Assembly (NCBI RefSeq): GCF_047324305.1
Contig: NZ_CP178740.1
Coordinates: 372,001-436,000 of the forward strand
DNA length: 64,000 nt
Direction of reading: 5' to 3'
Origin: Acerihabitans sp047324305
Lineage (GTDB): Bacteria > Pseudomonadota > Gammaproteobacteria > Enterobacterales > Enterobacteriaceae
Position 1 is the stretch's first letter. Each line of letters opens with the position of its first letter. A program made the position numbers and the translations under genes. Positions 45,653 to 53,725 of the stretch are shown piece by piece. The notes beneath the pieces were generated by a model. The model was given only the letters and a program-made list of their open reading frames with translations, was not told the origin of the DNA and ran no database searches.

Positions 45653-46099
45653 ATGAAAAAAGAGGATGTGGTTGTCAGGGATTACCGGGAAGCGGATCGT
45701 CCTTTTCTGCGTACTCTCTATCTGTCGGCACGCAAGGCCGGCTGGACCTGGCTTGATAACCGGCAGTGGCGGCTGGAGGATTTTGACGGCGCCACGTTCG
45801 ATGAAAAGATCATCGTCGCCGAAATACAGGGCCATATTGCCGGTTTTGCCTCGCTTTGGCTGCCGGACAGCTTTTTGCATAATTTGTTTGTCGATCCTGC
45901 CTGGCAGCGCCGCGGGGTAGCCACCGCGCTGCTGACGGCGTGCTATCCGCTCTGCCGCGGCACCATGGCGCTTAAATGCCTGCAGGAGAATGTGGGCGCG
46001 CAGCAATTCTATCTGCGTCACGGCTGGACGATTATCTCATCCGGTGTTTCCGAGCACGGCAAATATTATCTGATGCACCGCAGGATCCGGCAGCAGTAG
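45653..46099 (+). CDS. GNAT-family acetyltransferase
   Basis: 148 aa. The acetyl-CoA motif A reads HNLFVDPAWQRRGVATALLTAC and motif B ENVGAQQFYLRHGWTIISSG. The mid-part KIIVAEIQGHIAGFASLWLP is also GNAT-like. The start is preceded by a weak AAGG. Substrate unknown; the sequence lacks the LuxI signature, so it is not an AHL synthase. Confidence 0.82.
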   Translation: MKKEDVVVRDYREADRPFLRTLYLSARKAGWTWLDNRQWRLEDFDGATFDEKIIVAEIQGHIAGFASLWLPDSFLHNLFVDPAWQRRGVATALLTACYPLCRGTMALKCLQENVGAQQFYLRHGWTIISSGVSEHGKYYLMHRRIRQQ

Positions 46100-46220
46100 C
46101 CAGGCGCGCCCGCGCCGCGTTTTCGTGGCCGCTGCCCCCGTCTTGGGGTTACAGGACGATGCGCGGGCGTCTGTTGCCGTGACGATTTATTCTTCTGTGC
46201 GGCTTTTCCTGGCGGCCATG

Positions 46221-46239
46221 TATGTGCATAATACACATA
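46221..46239. promoter_or_regulatory. palindromic operator upstream of the 46302 reductase gene
   Basis: TATGTGCATAATACACATA is a near-perfect 19-base palindrome, overlapped on its right by a possible -10 (TATTAT, 46238-46243). Its core GTGCATAATACAC recurs with one change as GTGCATATTACAC between marR and araC (53587-53599), suggesting one regulator for both. It sits 63 bases before the coding start. Confidence 0.6.
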
Positions 46240-46301
46240 TTATCCATTTGAACCCGGTTGCCATCGGGGATGGCCGGATTCGCGCCCAGGGGTGAAACGG
46301 A

Positions 46302-47255
46302 ATGAAAGCAGCGATCGTAACAACGGCGGGCCAGCCCCCCGTCTACGGAGACTTCAGTGAACCAGCGCCCGCGCCGGGCAAAAGCCTGATCCGCGTCAGC
46401 GCGTCGTCGCTGAGCCACATCACCAGGAATCGCGCGTCGGGCGCGCATTACAGCGCCGACAGCGCGCTGCCGTTTATTCCCGGCATCGATGGCACCGGCA
46501 TCACGCAAGACGGCCGGCGCGTCTATTTTCTGTTGCCGGAGCAGCCTTACGGCGCCATGGCCGAGCAATGCCTGGTGGACGCGGGCCATTGCATCGCCCT
46601 GCCGGACGACCTGGACGAGGTTTCCGCCGCCGCCATGGCCATACCGGGCATGTCGTCATGGGCGGCCCTGGTGGAACGCGCCCGGCTGCGCGGGGGTGAA
46701 ACGGTGCTGATTAACGGCGCCGCCGGCACGTCCGGCCGCCTGGCAATCCAGATTGCCCGGCATCTCGGCGCCGGGAAAATCATTGCGACGGGACGCCGGA
46801 CCGCATCGTTCGGCGATCTCCGCCGTCTTGGCGCCGACGTGACGATTCCGCTGGTCCAGGATTTGAACGCCCAGGAGCAGGCCTTTACGCACGAATTTCG
46901 CCAGGGCGTCGATATCGTGCTGGATTATTTATGGGGGGTTAGCGCGCAAACGCTGGCTATAGCCGCCGCCAAGGCCGGTCCGGAGGGCGTGCCGATTCGT
47001 TTTGTGCAAATCGGCTCGTTAAGCGGGGCCGATATCACCCTGCCTGGGGCGGCGCTGCGGTCGTCCGCGTTGCAGTTGATGGGCAGCGGCATCGGCAGCG
47101 TGCCGTTTCCGCGCATGCTGGCGGCCATCCAGGGCGTGCTGGCGGCGGCCCCGGGGGCCGGTTTTACCATCGCGGCGCAATCCATGCCGCTGGCGGAGGT
47201 CGCGCGGGCCTGGGCCGCTGATAACGACGGCGCGCGCATCGTATTGCGGCCCTGA
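46302..47255 (+). CDS. zinc-independent MDR quinone/alkene reductase-like protein
   Basis: 317 aa, medium-chain dehydrogenase/reductase. GroES-like N-terminal domain and Rossmann domain with VLINGAAGTSGRLAIQIARHLGAGKII as NADPH-binding loop. The structural and catalytic zinc ligands of alcohol dehydrogenases are absent, pointing to a quinone-oxidoreductase-like enzyme. GGGG and GAAACGGA lie before the ATG. A matching operator upstream suggests inducible expression. Substrate unknown. Confidence 0.83.
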   Translation: MKAAIVTTAGQPPVYGDFSEPAPAPGKSLIRVSASSLSHITRNRASGAHYSADSALPFIPGIDGTGITQDGRRVYFLLPEQPYGAMAEQCLVDAGHCIALPDDLDEVSAAAMAIPGMSSWAALVERARLRGGETVLINGAAGTSGRLAIQIARHLGAGKIIATGRRTASFGDLRRLGADVTIPLVQDLNAQEQAFTHEFRQGVDIVLDYLWGVSAQTLAIAAAKAGPEGVPIRFVQIGSLSGADITLPGAALRSSALQLMGSGIGSVPFPRMLAAIQGVLAAAPGAGFTIAAQSMPLAEVARAWAADNDGARIVLRP

Positions 47256-47374
47256 AAGCCCGTTCAGGGTCATTGAACCTGTTAGTCGATATACCCGTAT
47301 AACGTCACTACTTTACCCCTACGGCCGGTAAGCCGATAGTAGCTCTTCGCCCATACCTTTCTGGAGAAGCTATC

Positions 47375-48268
47375 ATGCGTGTCTTTGTTACCGGCGCTAC
47401 GGGGTTTATCGGCTCCGCCATTGTCAGGGAACTGATCGCCGCCGGCCATCAGGTGCTCGGTCTCGCCCGTTCGGAGGCCTCCGCCGGGTCGCTTATCGCC
47501 GCCGGCGCCCAGGCGCATCGCGGCAGCCTGGAAGATCTGGACAGCCTGCGCGCCGGGGCGTCCCTGTCCGACGGCGTCATTCATACCGCCTTTATCCACG
47601 ACTTCACCAAAATGAAGGAAAATTGCGCGATAGACCGGCGCGCCATCGAGGCGCTCGGCGCCGCGGTCTCCGGCAGCGGCCGCCCCCTGGTGGTCACCTC
47701 CGCCACCGGGCTGATGTCGCTCGGCCGTAGCGCCACCGAGGACGATGTCCCGGCGGCCGGCCCCGACGCGATACCCAGGGTCGCCTCGGATGATGCGGTG
47801 GCCGCGCTGGCGGCGCAGGGCGTGCGCGTCTCGCTGGTACGCCTGCCGCCTTCGGTCCATGGTGAGGGCGATCATGGCTTTGTGCCGCTGCTGATCGGCA
47901 TCGCGCGCGAACGGGGCGTTTCAGCGTATGTGGACGAGGGCCTTAACCTTTGGCCCGCCGTGCACCGGCTCGACGCGGCGCGTTTGTTCCGGCTGGTGCT
48001 TGAACAAGGCGCTGCGGGCGCCCGCTATCATGCCGTCGCAGAAGAAGGGGTGCCGTTTCGCGCGATCGCCGAGGTTATCGGCCGCCGCCTGGGCCTGCCG
48101 GTCGTCGCCAAGACCGCCGGTGAAGCCGCCGCACACTTCGGTTGGTTCGCGCACTTCGCCGCGCTTAACAGCCCGGCCCTGAGCCGGCAGACCCGCGAAC
48201 AGCTGGGCTGGCGGCCGGAGCAGCCTGGACTGATTGCCGATCTCGACCACCCACGCTATTTTTCCTGA
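47375..48268 (+). CDS. NAD(P)-dependent epimerase/dehydratase-like atypical SDR
   Basis: 297 aa. The Rossmann motif FVTGATGFIGSAIVRELIAAGHQVLGLAR is at the N-terminus. The active-site Tyr-x3-Lys of classical epimerases is not obvious, and the central LVVTSATGLM segment with VSLVRLPPSVHGEGDHGFVP resembles the atypical SDR5 group. CTGGAG precedes the ATG by seven bases. It is probably independent of the 46302 gene (119 bases apart). Substrate unknown. Confidence 0.82.
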   Translation: MRVFVTGATGFIGSAIVRELIAAGHQVLGLARSEASAGSLIAAGAQAHRGSLEDLDSLRAGASLSDGVIHTAFIHDFTKMKENCAIDRRAIEALGAAVSGSGRPLVVTSATGLMSLGRSATEDDVPAAGPDAIPRVASDDAVAALAAQGVRVSLVRLPPSVHGEGDHGFVPLLIGIARERGVSAYVDEGLNLWPAVHRLDAARLFRLVLEQGAAGARYHAVAEEGVPFRAIAEVIGRRLGLPVVAKTAGEAAAHFGWFAHFAALNSPALSRQTREQLGWRPEQPGLIADLDHPRYFS

Positions 48269-48294
48269 CCGGCACGGCGGTTTTCGGCCGGTGA

Positions 48295-48903
48295 TCAGGA
48301 AGAAGCCGGTATGTTTTGGGCTTCGCCGGCGAGCAGATGGCGCCTGGCGCTCGCCATAATCTCATCCGAGAGCGCCTGCCCTTTTGTGGCCCGGGCCAGC
48401 ACCAGCGCCCCGACCAGGGTGGCCATCTCAGCCAGTGCGGCTTCCCGCGCAGCGCCGGCATCGCCCTCTTCCCTCCCATCGGCAAGCAGGGCAATCAGTT
48501 TTTCCAGCCCCTGGAGAAACGCCAGGCGCACGGGCTTGTCTTGCGGCTCACGGGCGACGTCGGTGGCCAAGGCGGCCAGCGGACACCCCGTTGCCACCGC
48601 CGTCAGGTTCTGCGGCGCGAGATATGCCTCAATCAGCGCGGCGTGCGCCGCGGCGGGGTCCCCAGTCCCGTCCATGCGCGCATGCCAGCGCTCAACCGAA
48701 TCCCCGAAGGCCTTGGCGCAGGCAATGGCGGCCAGTTCATCCTTCGACGCAAAATGCCCGTAGAACCCGCCATGCGTCAAGCCCACCGCGCCCATCAGAT
48801 CGGCGACGCTGACGCGCAGGCCCTGTTCACGGAACAAACGTGACGAGGCGTCTACAATGGCGACGCGGTTGCGTTCGGTTTCGGCTCTTGATACCCGCGG
48901 CAT
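48295..48903 (-). CDS. TetR-family transcriptional regulator
   Basis: 202 aa. The N-terminal TetR HTH is complete (VAIVDASSRLFREQGLRVSVADLMGAVGLTHGGFYGHFASKDEL), with the LTHGGFYGHF recognition helix of the group that often controls neighbouring oxidoreductases. The ATG at 48903 has GGGAG six bases upstream. The gene is convergent with the SDR gene (26 bases between the ends). Its target is unknown; TATGGCATATACATTATC upstream could hold its own operator. Confidence 0.85.
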   Translation of the reverse strand: MPRVSRAETERNRVAIVDASSRLFREQGLRVSVADLMGAVGLTHGGFYGHFASKDELAAIACAKAFGDSVERWHARMDGTGDPAAAHAALIEAYLAPQNLTAVATGCPLAALATDVAREPQDKPVRLAFLQGLEKLIALLADGREEGDAGAAREAALAEMATLVGALVLARATKGQALSDEIMASARRHLLAGEAQNIPASS

Positions 48904-49018
48904 GGCAACTCCCACTATGGCATATACATTATCAGCATCATCTATTATAGCCCTGGCAGCTATCCGGCGCTACACTGTTTGCCCCTGCCCGCGTGTTTCA
49001 CTGTGAAGGAGAGAGCCC

Positions 49019-49414
49019 ATGCCTTATCTGCAACTTGATGTAAACGGCCATTATGCCACGCCGGATAAGCAGCGCCTGGCCGCCAAACTCAGCGCCACCT
49101 ATGCCGAGATGATGTCCGTCGATATCCGGCGTATCAGCATCGCCATCCGGGAATTGGGCGCAGGCGGCGTCTGGCGTATTACGGCGGCCGATAGCGCGCC
49201 GGAGCCGGTTTCGGTGCTGATGCTGGACATCCGCAAAGGCCGGTCGGCCGACCAGCGCATGGCGGTGGCCAAGGCGCTTTGCGCGCACTGTGTCGAAATA
49301 CTGGGACTGCGCGCGGATCGGCTCAACGTCGAGTTTACCCAGCATGACGGCGACGAGATGTATCACCCGCAGCTGGGCGGCTACAGCCCGGATTGGGAGC
49401 CAGGCCAACGCTAG
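49019..49414 (+). CDS. tautomerase-family protein
   Basis: 131 aa. After removal of Met1, Pro2 (PYLQLDVNGHY) would be the catalytic N-terminal proline of the 4-oxalocrotonate tautomerase/MIF superfamily. The segment VLMLDIRKGRSADQRMAVAKALCAHCVEILGL matches the second strand-helix unit. GAAGGAGAGAG lies before the ATG. Divergent from the TetR gene. The substrate is unknown, likely an aromatic breakdown intermediate. Confidence 0.8.
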   Translation: MPYLQLDVNGHYATPDKQRLAAKLSATYAEMMSVDIRRISIAIRELGAGGVWRITAADSAPEPVSVLMLDIRKGRSADQRMAVAKALCAHCVEILGLRADRLNVEFTQHDGDEMYHPQLGGYSPDWEPGQR

Positions 49415-49525
49415 GCGGCAGACAATTTGTCGGCGCTATTGCGCAGCGCCCGCGCAAAGACGCGCCAGCACGCCTGGGGATATTGCGGCGAAGGCTTTCC
49501 GCAAGCTGGCGCCGTTGGCCGGGCG

Positions 49526-50545
49526 CTACATTTCCATAACGATCTTGCCGAAAGCGCCGCGGTCGAGATGATCGAGCGCCGCGGCAAGATCAGCCAGCGG
49601 ATAGCGGGTATCGATCACCGGTTTCAGGCCCGTCCGGTCGACGGCCCGGACCAGATCCTCCAGCGCGCGGCGATGGCCGGTGCCTATACCCTGGATGCTG
49701 ACATCCTTAAGCATCAGCGGCATGGCCTGAGCCGACACCTCGAACCCCTCCAGCGCGCCAATCTGATAGATGCGCCCGCCGACAGCCGCCGTCTGCACGG
49801 CCTTGCCGAGGTGCGGTCCGCCGACCAGCTCGAGAATATGATCGGCGCCGCGGTCGCCGGTGATGCGCAGTACCGCGTCCACCCAATCTGCGTGCCGGCG
49901 ATCGATGCCATGATCCGCGCCCAGCGCCATGGCGCGCCCCAGCTTGTCGGCACTGGCGGAGACAATGGCTTCGGCCCCATGCGCCTTGGCGATCTGCAGG
50001 CCGAACAGCGCAACGCCGCCCGTTCCCTCTATCAGCACCGTCTCGCCGGCGCGCAGGCGGCCGCGCTCGACAAGCGCGAACCAGGCGGTAAGCCCGGCGC
50101 AGGGCAATGTACTGGCTTGCGCATCATCCAGCGTATGCGGCGCCCGCACGAACCAGTCTTCCGGGAACGCCACATAGTCCGCCAGCACGCCGGGATAAAA
50201 ACCGCCCAGGGTACGATAGGACGGCGTACGGGCGTCACCGCGCCGGACGCCGTCGATCCAGCCGGGCGTGAAGGTCGAGATGACGCGCTCGCCGGTGCTG
50301 AAGCGGGCGGCATCCGCGCCCGCGGCGATCACCGTTCCCGCGAGATCGGAACCGGGGGTGAAGGGAAACGCGATGGGTAAACCCCGGCCGCTTTCGGTTA
50401 CCATCTTGTCGCGATAATTGAGCGAGACGGCGGCCACCTTCACCAGGACTTCGCCCCGCCCCGGCGCCGGAATCGGCACCTCACGCAGCGCCAGCCGGTC
50501 CCGGCCTATGGCGTCCATCTCCCAACGTCTCATGGTTTTTGTCAT
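49526..50545 (-). CDS. zinc-independent NADPH:quinone reductase-like MDR protein
   Basis: 339 aa. GroES-like domain, then the cofactor loop AGETVLIEGTGGVALFGLQIAKAHGAEAIVSA. Family segments SLNYRDKMVTESGRG and FTPGSDLAGTVIAAG place it among YhdH/zinc-free MDRs. The ATG at 50545 has GGAG seven bases upstream; the open frame continues upstream but overlaps the divergent lysR gene. It is divergent from that LysR gene (154 bases between), the usual regulator-target pair. Confidence 0.85.
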   Translation of the reverse strand: MTKTMRRWEMDAIGRDRLALREVPIPAPGRGEVLVKVAAVSLNYRDKMVTESGRGLPIAFPFTPGSDLAGTVIAAGADAARFSTGERVISTFTPGWIDGVRRGDARTPSYRTLGGFYPGVLADYVAFPEDWFVRAPHTLDDAQASTLPCAGLTAWFALVERGRLRAGETVLIEGTGGVALFGLQIAKAHGAEAIVSASADKLGRAMALGADHGIDRRHADWVDAVLRITGDRGADHILELVGGPHLGKAVQTAAVGGRIYQIGALEGFEVSAQAMPLMLKDVSIQGIGTGHRRALEDLVRAVDRTGLKPVIDTRYPLADLAAALDHLDRGAFGKIVMEM

Positions 50546-50643
50546 CACGTACTCCGTTGCATCTTGGCGGAAAGGGCGTCCCGCGCGATCATCCGCCCGG
50601 CAGAGGCCCTTGAGGTTAGGGTCCGCACAGTATCGCATCCTGG

Positions 50644-50668
50644 ATAGTGCATGATAATGCGCTATAAT
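50644..50668 (+). promoter_or_regulatory. lysR promoter -10 overlapped by an inverted repeat
   Basis: ATAGTGCAT-GATA-ATGCGCTAT (50644-50665, one mismatch in nine) overlaps a perfect -10 TATAAT (50663-50668) ahead of the lysR gene at 50700. The position suggests autorepression and control of the divergent reductase gene. The -35 is poor (CTGGAT). Confidence 0.5.
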
Positions 50669-50699
50669 CGGCACAATCTGTTGAATGTGAGGCAACTGT

Positions 50700-51614
50700 A
50701 TGAAAGGCGCGGAATTCGCCGAGCTGCTGGCTTTTATGGCCGTCGCGGAAGAAAGAAGCTTCCGTCGCGCCGCCCGGCGGCTGGGCCTGTCGCCCTCCGC
50801 CCTCAGCCACACCATCCGCTCGCTTGAGGAGCGCCTGGGCGCCAGGTTGCTTAACCGCACTACCCGCAGCGTGGCGCCAACCCAAGCCGGCAGCGACCTG
50901 GCCAATCGCCTGCGCCCCGCGGTCGCCGATATGGAGGGGGCCGTCAGGGACGTCGGCGCCTGCCAGCTACAGCCGCGCGGCGTGGTGCGCGTGAACCTGC
51001 CGCGTATTGCCGCCCGCCTGGTGGTGACGCCTGTCCTGGCGGCGTTCCAGGCGCTTTATCCTGACGTATGGCTTGACCTGGTGATTGATGACAGCCTTAC
51101 CGATGTCGTGGCCAGGGGGTTTGACGCGGGGATCCGTTCGGGGGAGCTGGTGCAGCAGGATATGGTGGCGGTCAGGCTGACGCCGGACCTGAAGATGGCG
51201 GTCGTCGGGTCACCCGCCTATTTCGCTGGCCGAACGGCGCCCCTGGCGCCACGGGAGCTGCGCGATCACCGGTGCGTCACCTACCGCTGGCACGAGACCG
51301 GCGCGCTGTACCGCTGGAGCTTCCAGGGTCCGGACGGCTCCCTGGCCGTCGACGTCGACAGCGCCATTACCGCCAACGACACGGATCTGCTCCTTGCGGC
51401 GGCGCTGCAAGGCGCCGGCCTCGCGTTCCTGCCCGAAAGCTTTGTTGCGCCCTATATTGACCGCGGGGAGCTGATCCATGTATTGGAAGAATGGTGCAAA
51501 CCCTTTCCGGGCTTTTATCTCTATTATCCCAACAAGCCCCATATGCCGGCGGCGCTCAGGGCGTTCGTCGACTTTATCAAGCTGCCGATCCCCTCGCTTG
51601 GCGCGCGGGTTTAG
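50700..51614 (+). CDS. LysR-family regulator divergent from MDR reductase
   Basis: 304 aa. Winged HTH ELLAFMAVAEERSFRRAARRLGLSPSALSHTIRSLEERL and an effector domain typical of the large PgrR/DmlR-like group (RGVVRVNLPRIAARLVVTPVL, FDAGIRSGELVQQDMVAVRL). The stop codon overlaps the convergent ampC-like gene by four bases. Likely target: the reductase at 49526-50545. Confidence 0.87.
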   Translation: MKGAEFAELLAFMAVAEERSFRRAARRLGLSPSALSHTIRSLEERLGARLLNRTTRSVAPTQAGSDLANRLRPAVADMEGAVRDVGACQLQPRGVVRVNLPRIAARLVVTPVLAAFQALYPDVWLDLVIDDSLTDVVARGFDAGIRSGELVQQDMVAVRLTPDLKMAVVGSPAYFAGRTAPLAPRELRDHRCVTYRWHETGALYRWSFQGPDGSLAVDVDSAITANDTDLLLAAALQGAGLAFLPESFVAPYIDRGELIHVLEEWCKPFPGFYLYYPNKPHMPAALRAFVDFIKLPIPSLGARV

Positions 51615-52786
51615 CGCGCCAGGGCGTCCTGCCCGGCTATGTCGTTAAAGATCCGCCATGCCGCCTGGGCGCGCTCAACATTCGGATAGTTGCGGTTGGC
51701 CAGCATCACGATGCCCATTTTTTTCACCGGGATAAAGGCCACATAGGCGCCAAAGCCGTTGGTGGCGCCGGTTTTATTCAGGAAAACGGCCTGATTGGGC
51801 GGCGTGGGAGGGGTATGGATTGTTACCGGCTGGATAGCATACGTCATATCATCCGCATTCCCGTCGATAACCGTCTGCAGCGCCACCGGCCAGGGGTATT
51901 GCTCCCAAATCATATCCTGGGTGTATTTCGTGGTTGAGAAATAGCCGCGATGGGTTGCGGTCACGGCTTGCTGCACAGGCGATCCCTCGCCATTGCCCAG
52001 CATATTGGCGTCGACAAAGCGGATCATATCGGCGGCGGTGGATTTTACGCCATAGGCCTCTTCGCCCAGCAGGCCGGGAGTGACGCGTACCGGCTTATTC
52101 TGCTTATCATACCCCCAGGCATAGTTTTTCATCTCCTGTTCCGGCACGGTAATCCAGGTATGGCGCATGTCCAGCCCCGGCAGGATGACGTCCCGCAGCA
52201 GATTAACATAGGTTCCTCCCATCGCCCGGGCGGAAATAAGTCCCAGGACGCCGATACTGATATTGGAATAAGAGCGCCCCTGCCCGGCGCCCTGCGCGGA
52301 ACGCCAGGCGCGCAGGTAGTCCATCAGCTGCGCCTCGCTGGTTACGGCATCGGGAACCTGCAGCGGCAGCCCGCCGCTGGTATGGGTGGCCAAATTGATA
52401 AGCGTCAGGTTGCCGAAAGGGGTATCCCGCAAGACGGGCAGGTATTGCCCGACCTTGTCGGATAAGGCCAATTTATTGTGCTGTGCGGCATAGGCGGCCA
52501 GCGCCACGTTAAACGTTTTACTCACCGACCCGAGCTCAAACAGGGTATCGGACGTCACTTTTTTTGCCGGTGCCCGTTGCGCCAGCCCGTAGTTATAGAA
52601 ATAGTGCCTGCCGTCCACCGTAAGGGCCACGGCCATGCCGGGAATCTGGTGCTTTTTCATCATCGGCAGGATGGCGCGATCGACGTCGGCGCGATAGGCA
52701 TCCGGCGCTGCGTCGGCAGCCCGGGCGCTTAGGGTGATGGCAAGCAGGGACAGGGCGATAAAGGGAAATGGCTTTGTTTTATACAT
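51611..52786 (-). CDS. ampC: class C (AmpC-type) serine beta-lactamase
   Basis: 391 aa periplasmic enzyme. Signal peptide MYKTKPFPFIALSLLAITLS then ARA-A. The three active-site motifs are exact: SVSK with nucleophile Ser87, Tyr173-Ser-Asn175 (YSN) and Lys338-Thr-Gly (KTG). AmpC hallmarks GYDKQNKPVRVTPG and NKTGATNGFGAYVAFIP confirm the class. It is not linked to an ampR gene; the neighbouring LysR gene is convergent, not divergent. The start at 52786 is supported by the signal peptide, though the ribosome binding site is weak. Confidence 0.9.
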   Translation of the reverse strand: MYKTKPFPFIALSLLAITLSARAADAAPDAYRADVDRAILPMMKKHQIPGMAVALTVDGRHYFYNYGLAQRAPAKKVTSDTLFELGSVSKTFNVALAAYAAQHNKLALSDKVGQYLPVLRDTPFGNLTLINLATHTSGGLPLQVPDAVTSEAQLMDYLRAWRSAQGAGQGRSYSNISIGVLGLISARAMGGTYVNLLRDVILPGLDMRHTWITVPEQEMKNYAWGYDKQNKPVRVTPGLLGEEAYGVKSTAADMIRFVDANMLGNGEGSPVQQAVTATHRGYFSTTKYTQDMIWEQYPWPVALQTVIDGNADDMTYAIQPVTIHTPPTPPNQAVFLNKTGATNGFGAYVAFIPVKKMGIVMLANRNYPNVERAQAAWRIFNDIAGQDALAR

Positions 52787-53071
52787 AAAACGCTCATTAC
52801 GATGGATGATAGGCACTGGTGCAGTCATTAACCTGTATGACGGTTAAAACAGCGTGGGTGCATGCGATGTTGTCTTCGCCAACGGATAACATGATCATCT
52901 CCACTGATTCAATATCTGATAAACCGGCCATGATTAGGTCGTATTTGCCCGCCGCGAATCCGCTGCTTAATGTCAAAAATACCCCCGCCGGGTACCGCCG
53001 CTCAGCGGCAAAATACGATGCCTACCCTTTATTGCCCGGTAATGCCGATGCCTTAGAAGATAACCCGCGCG

Positions 53072-53551
53072 CTATGCATCGGCCTGATTGTCGGACGCAG
53101 AGCGTTCAAGATCGTGCGCAAACCGGCACGCCAGCCGCACCAGTTCGTCAAATTCCGCCGGGTCCCAATGCGAAAAAATCGCCCGTCCCCTCCGCTCCCG
53201 CGCGGCATCCACGGCATCGGTCATTAATTTTCCCTTCGGCGTTACCTCCGCTTCCCGCAGGCGGCGATCGATCATCCCGGGCCGACGCGTCACCAAACCC
53301 AGGCTCTCAAGCTTGGCAACCTGGCGGCTGACCGTGGTGTGGTCGCGCCCGACGCGATCGGCAAGGCCCACCACGCCGATGGGCCCGAGACGCTCTATCA
53401 ATACGAGCAGTGGAAACAAGGCCCGATCGAGCGCAATGCCGGCCTCCCGTACCATGGCTTCATCGTTCTGCGGACGGTTCATCACGCTCACGATCCCCAG
53501 CAGCGCCCCGTGCAACGCCCGGAGCTGTTCAGAAATTTGTTTATCCCGCAC
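53072..53551 (-). CDS. MarR-family transcriptional regulator
   Basis: 159 aa with GTG start and GGGA eight bases upstream. The winged helix reads GPIGVVGLADRVGRDHTTVSRQVAKLESLGLVTRRPGMIDRRLREAEVTPKG, classic MarR. 34 bases upstream of the GTG is the palindrome at 53585-53601. It is divergent from an AraC gene. Ligand unknown; MarR proteins commonly sense phenolics or oxidants. Confidence 0.86.
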   Translation of the reverse strand: MRDKQISEQLRALHGALLGIVSVMNRPQNDEAMVREAGIALDRALFPLLVLIERLGPIGVVGLADRVGRDHTTVSRQVAKLESLGLVTRRPGMIDRRLREAEVTPKGKLMTDAVDAARERRGRAIFSHWDPAEFDELVRLACRFAHDLERSASDNQADA

Positions 53552-53584
53552 TCTTTTTCCCGTTGATATAGCCCGATGCCTATT

Positions 53585-53601
53585 CTGTGCATATTACACA
53601 G
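53585..53601. promoter_or_regulatory. operator-like palindrome between marR and araC
   Basis: CTGTGCATATTACACAG has perfect CTGTG/CACAG arms. Its centre GTGCATATTACAC differs by one base from the element at 46224-46236 ahead of the first MDR gene. A MarR operator is the simplest reading. Confidence 0.55.
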
Positions 53602-53725
53602 ACAGGATCGGATCGCGATAGCGAATTCAGCGGCTGAGCCATTCCCTTGCCGGAAATTAATCAATCAATCAACCACCACGATTGAGTATACTGACGTCCT
53701 ACACCATCGCATCAGGAAGGCCGCC

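Noticed and set aside
45653..46099. Considered as a luxI-type AHL synthase beside luxR
   Set aside because: The sequence has GNAT acetyl-CoA motifs and none of the conserved LuxI residues near its N-terminus.
49427..50380. 317-codon plus-strand frame opposite the MDR gene at 49526
   Set aside because: The minus-strand frame encodes a complete MDR enzyme with a good ribosome binding site; this one has none.
50546..50905. Possible N-terminal extension of the MDR gene at 49526
   Set aside because: It overlaps the divergent lysR gene, has no homology and the internal ATG at 50545 has a proper ribosome binding site.
52819..53331. 170-codon plus-strand frame between ampC and marR
   Set aside because: Its second half is antisense to marR and the first half has no start signal; the 285 bases between the genes appear non-coding.
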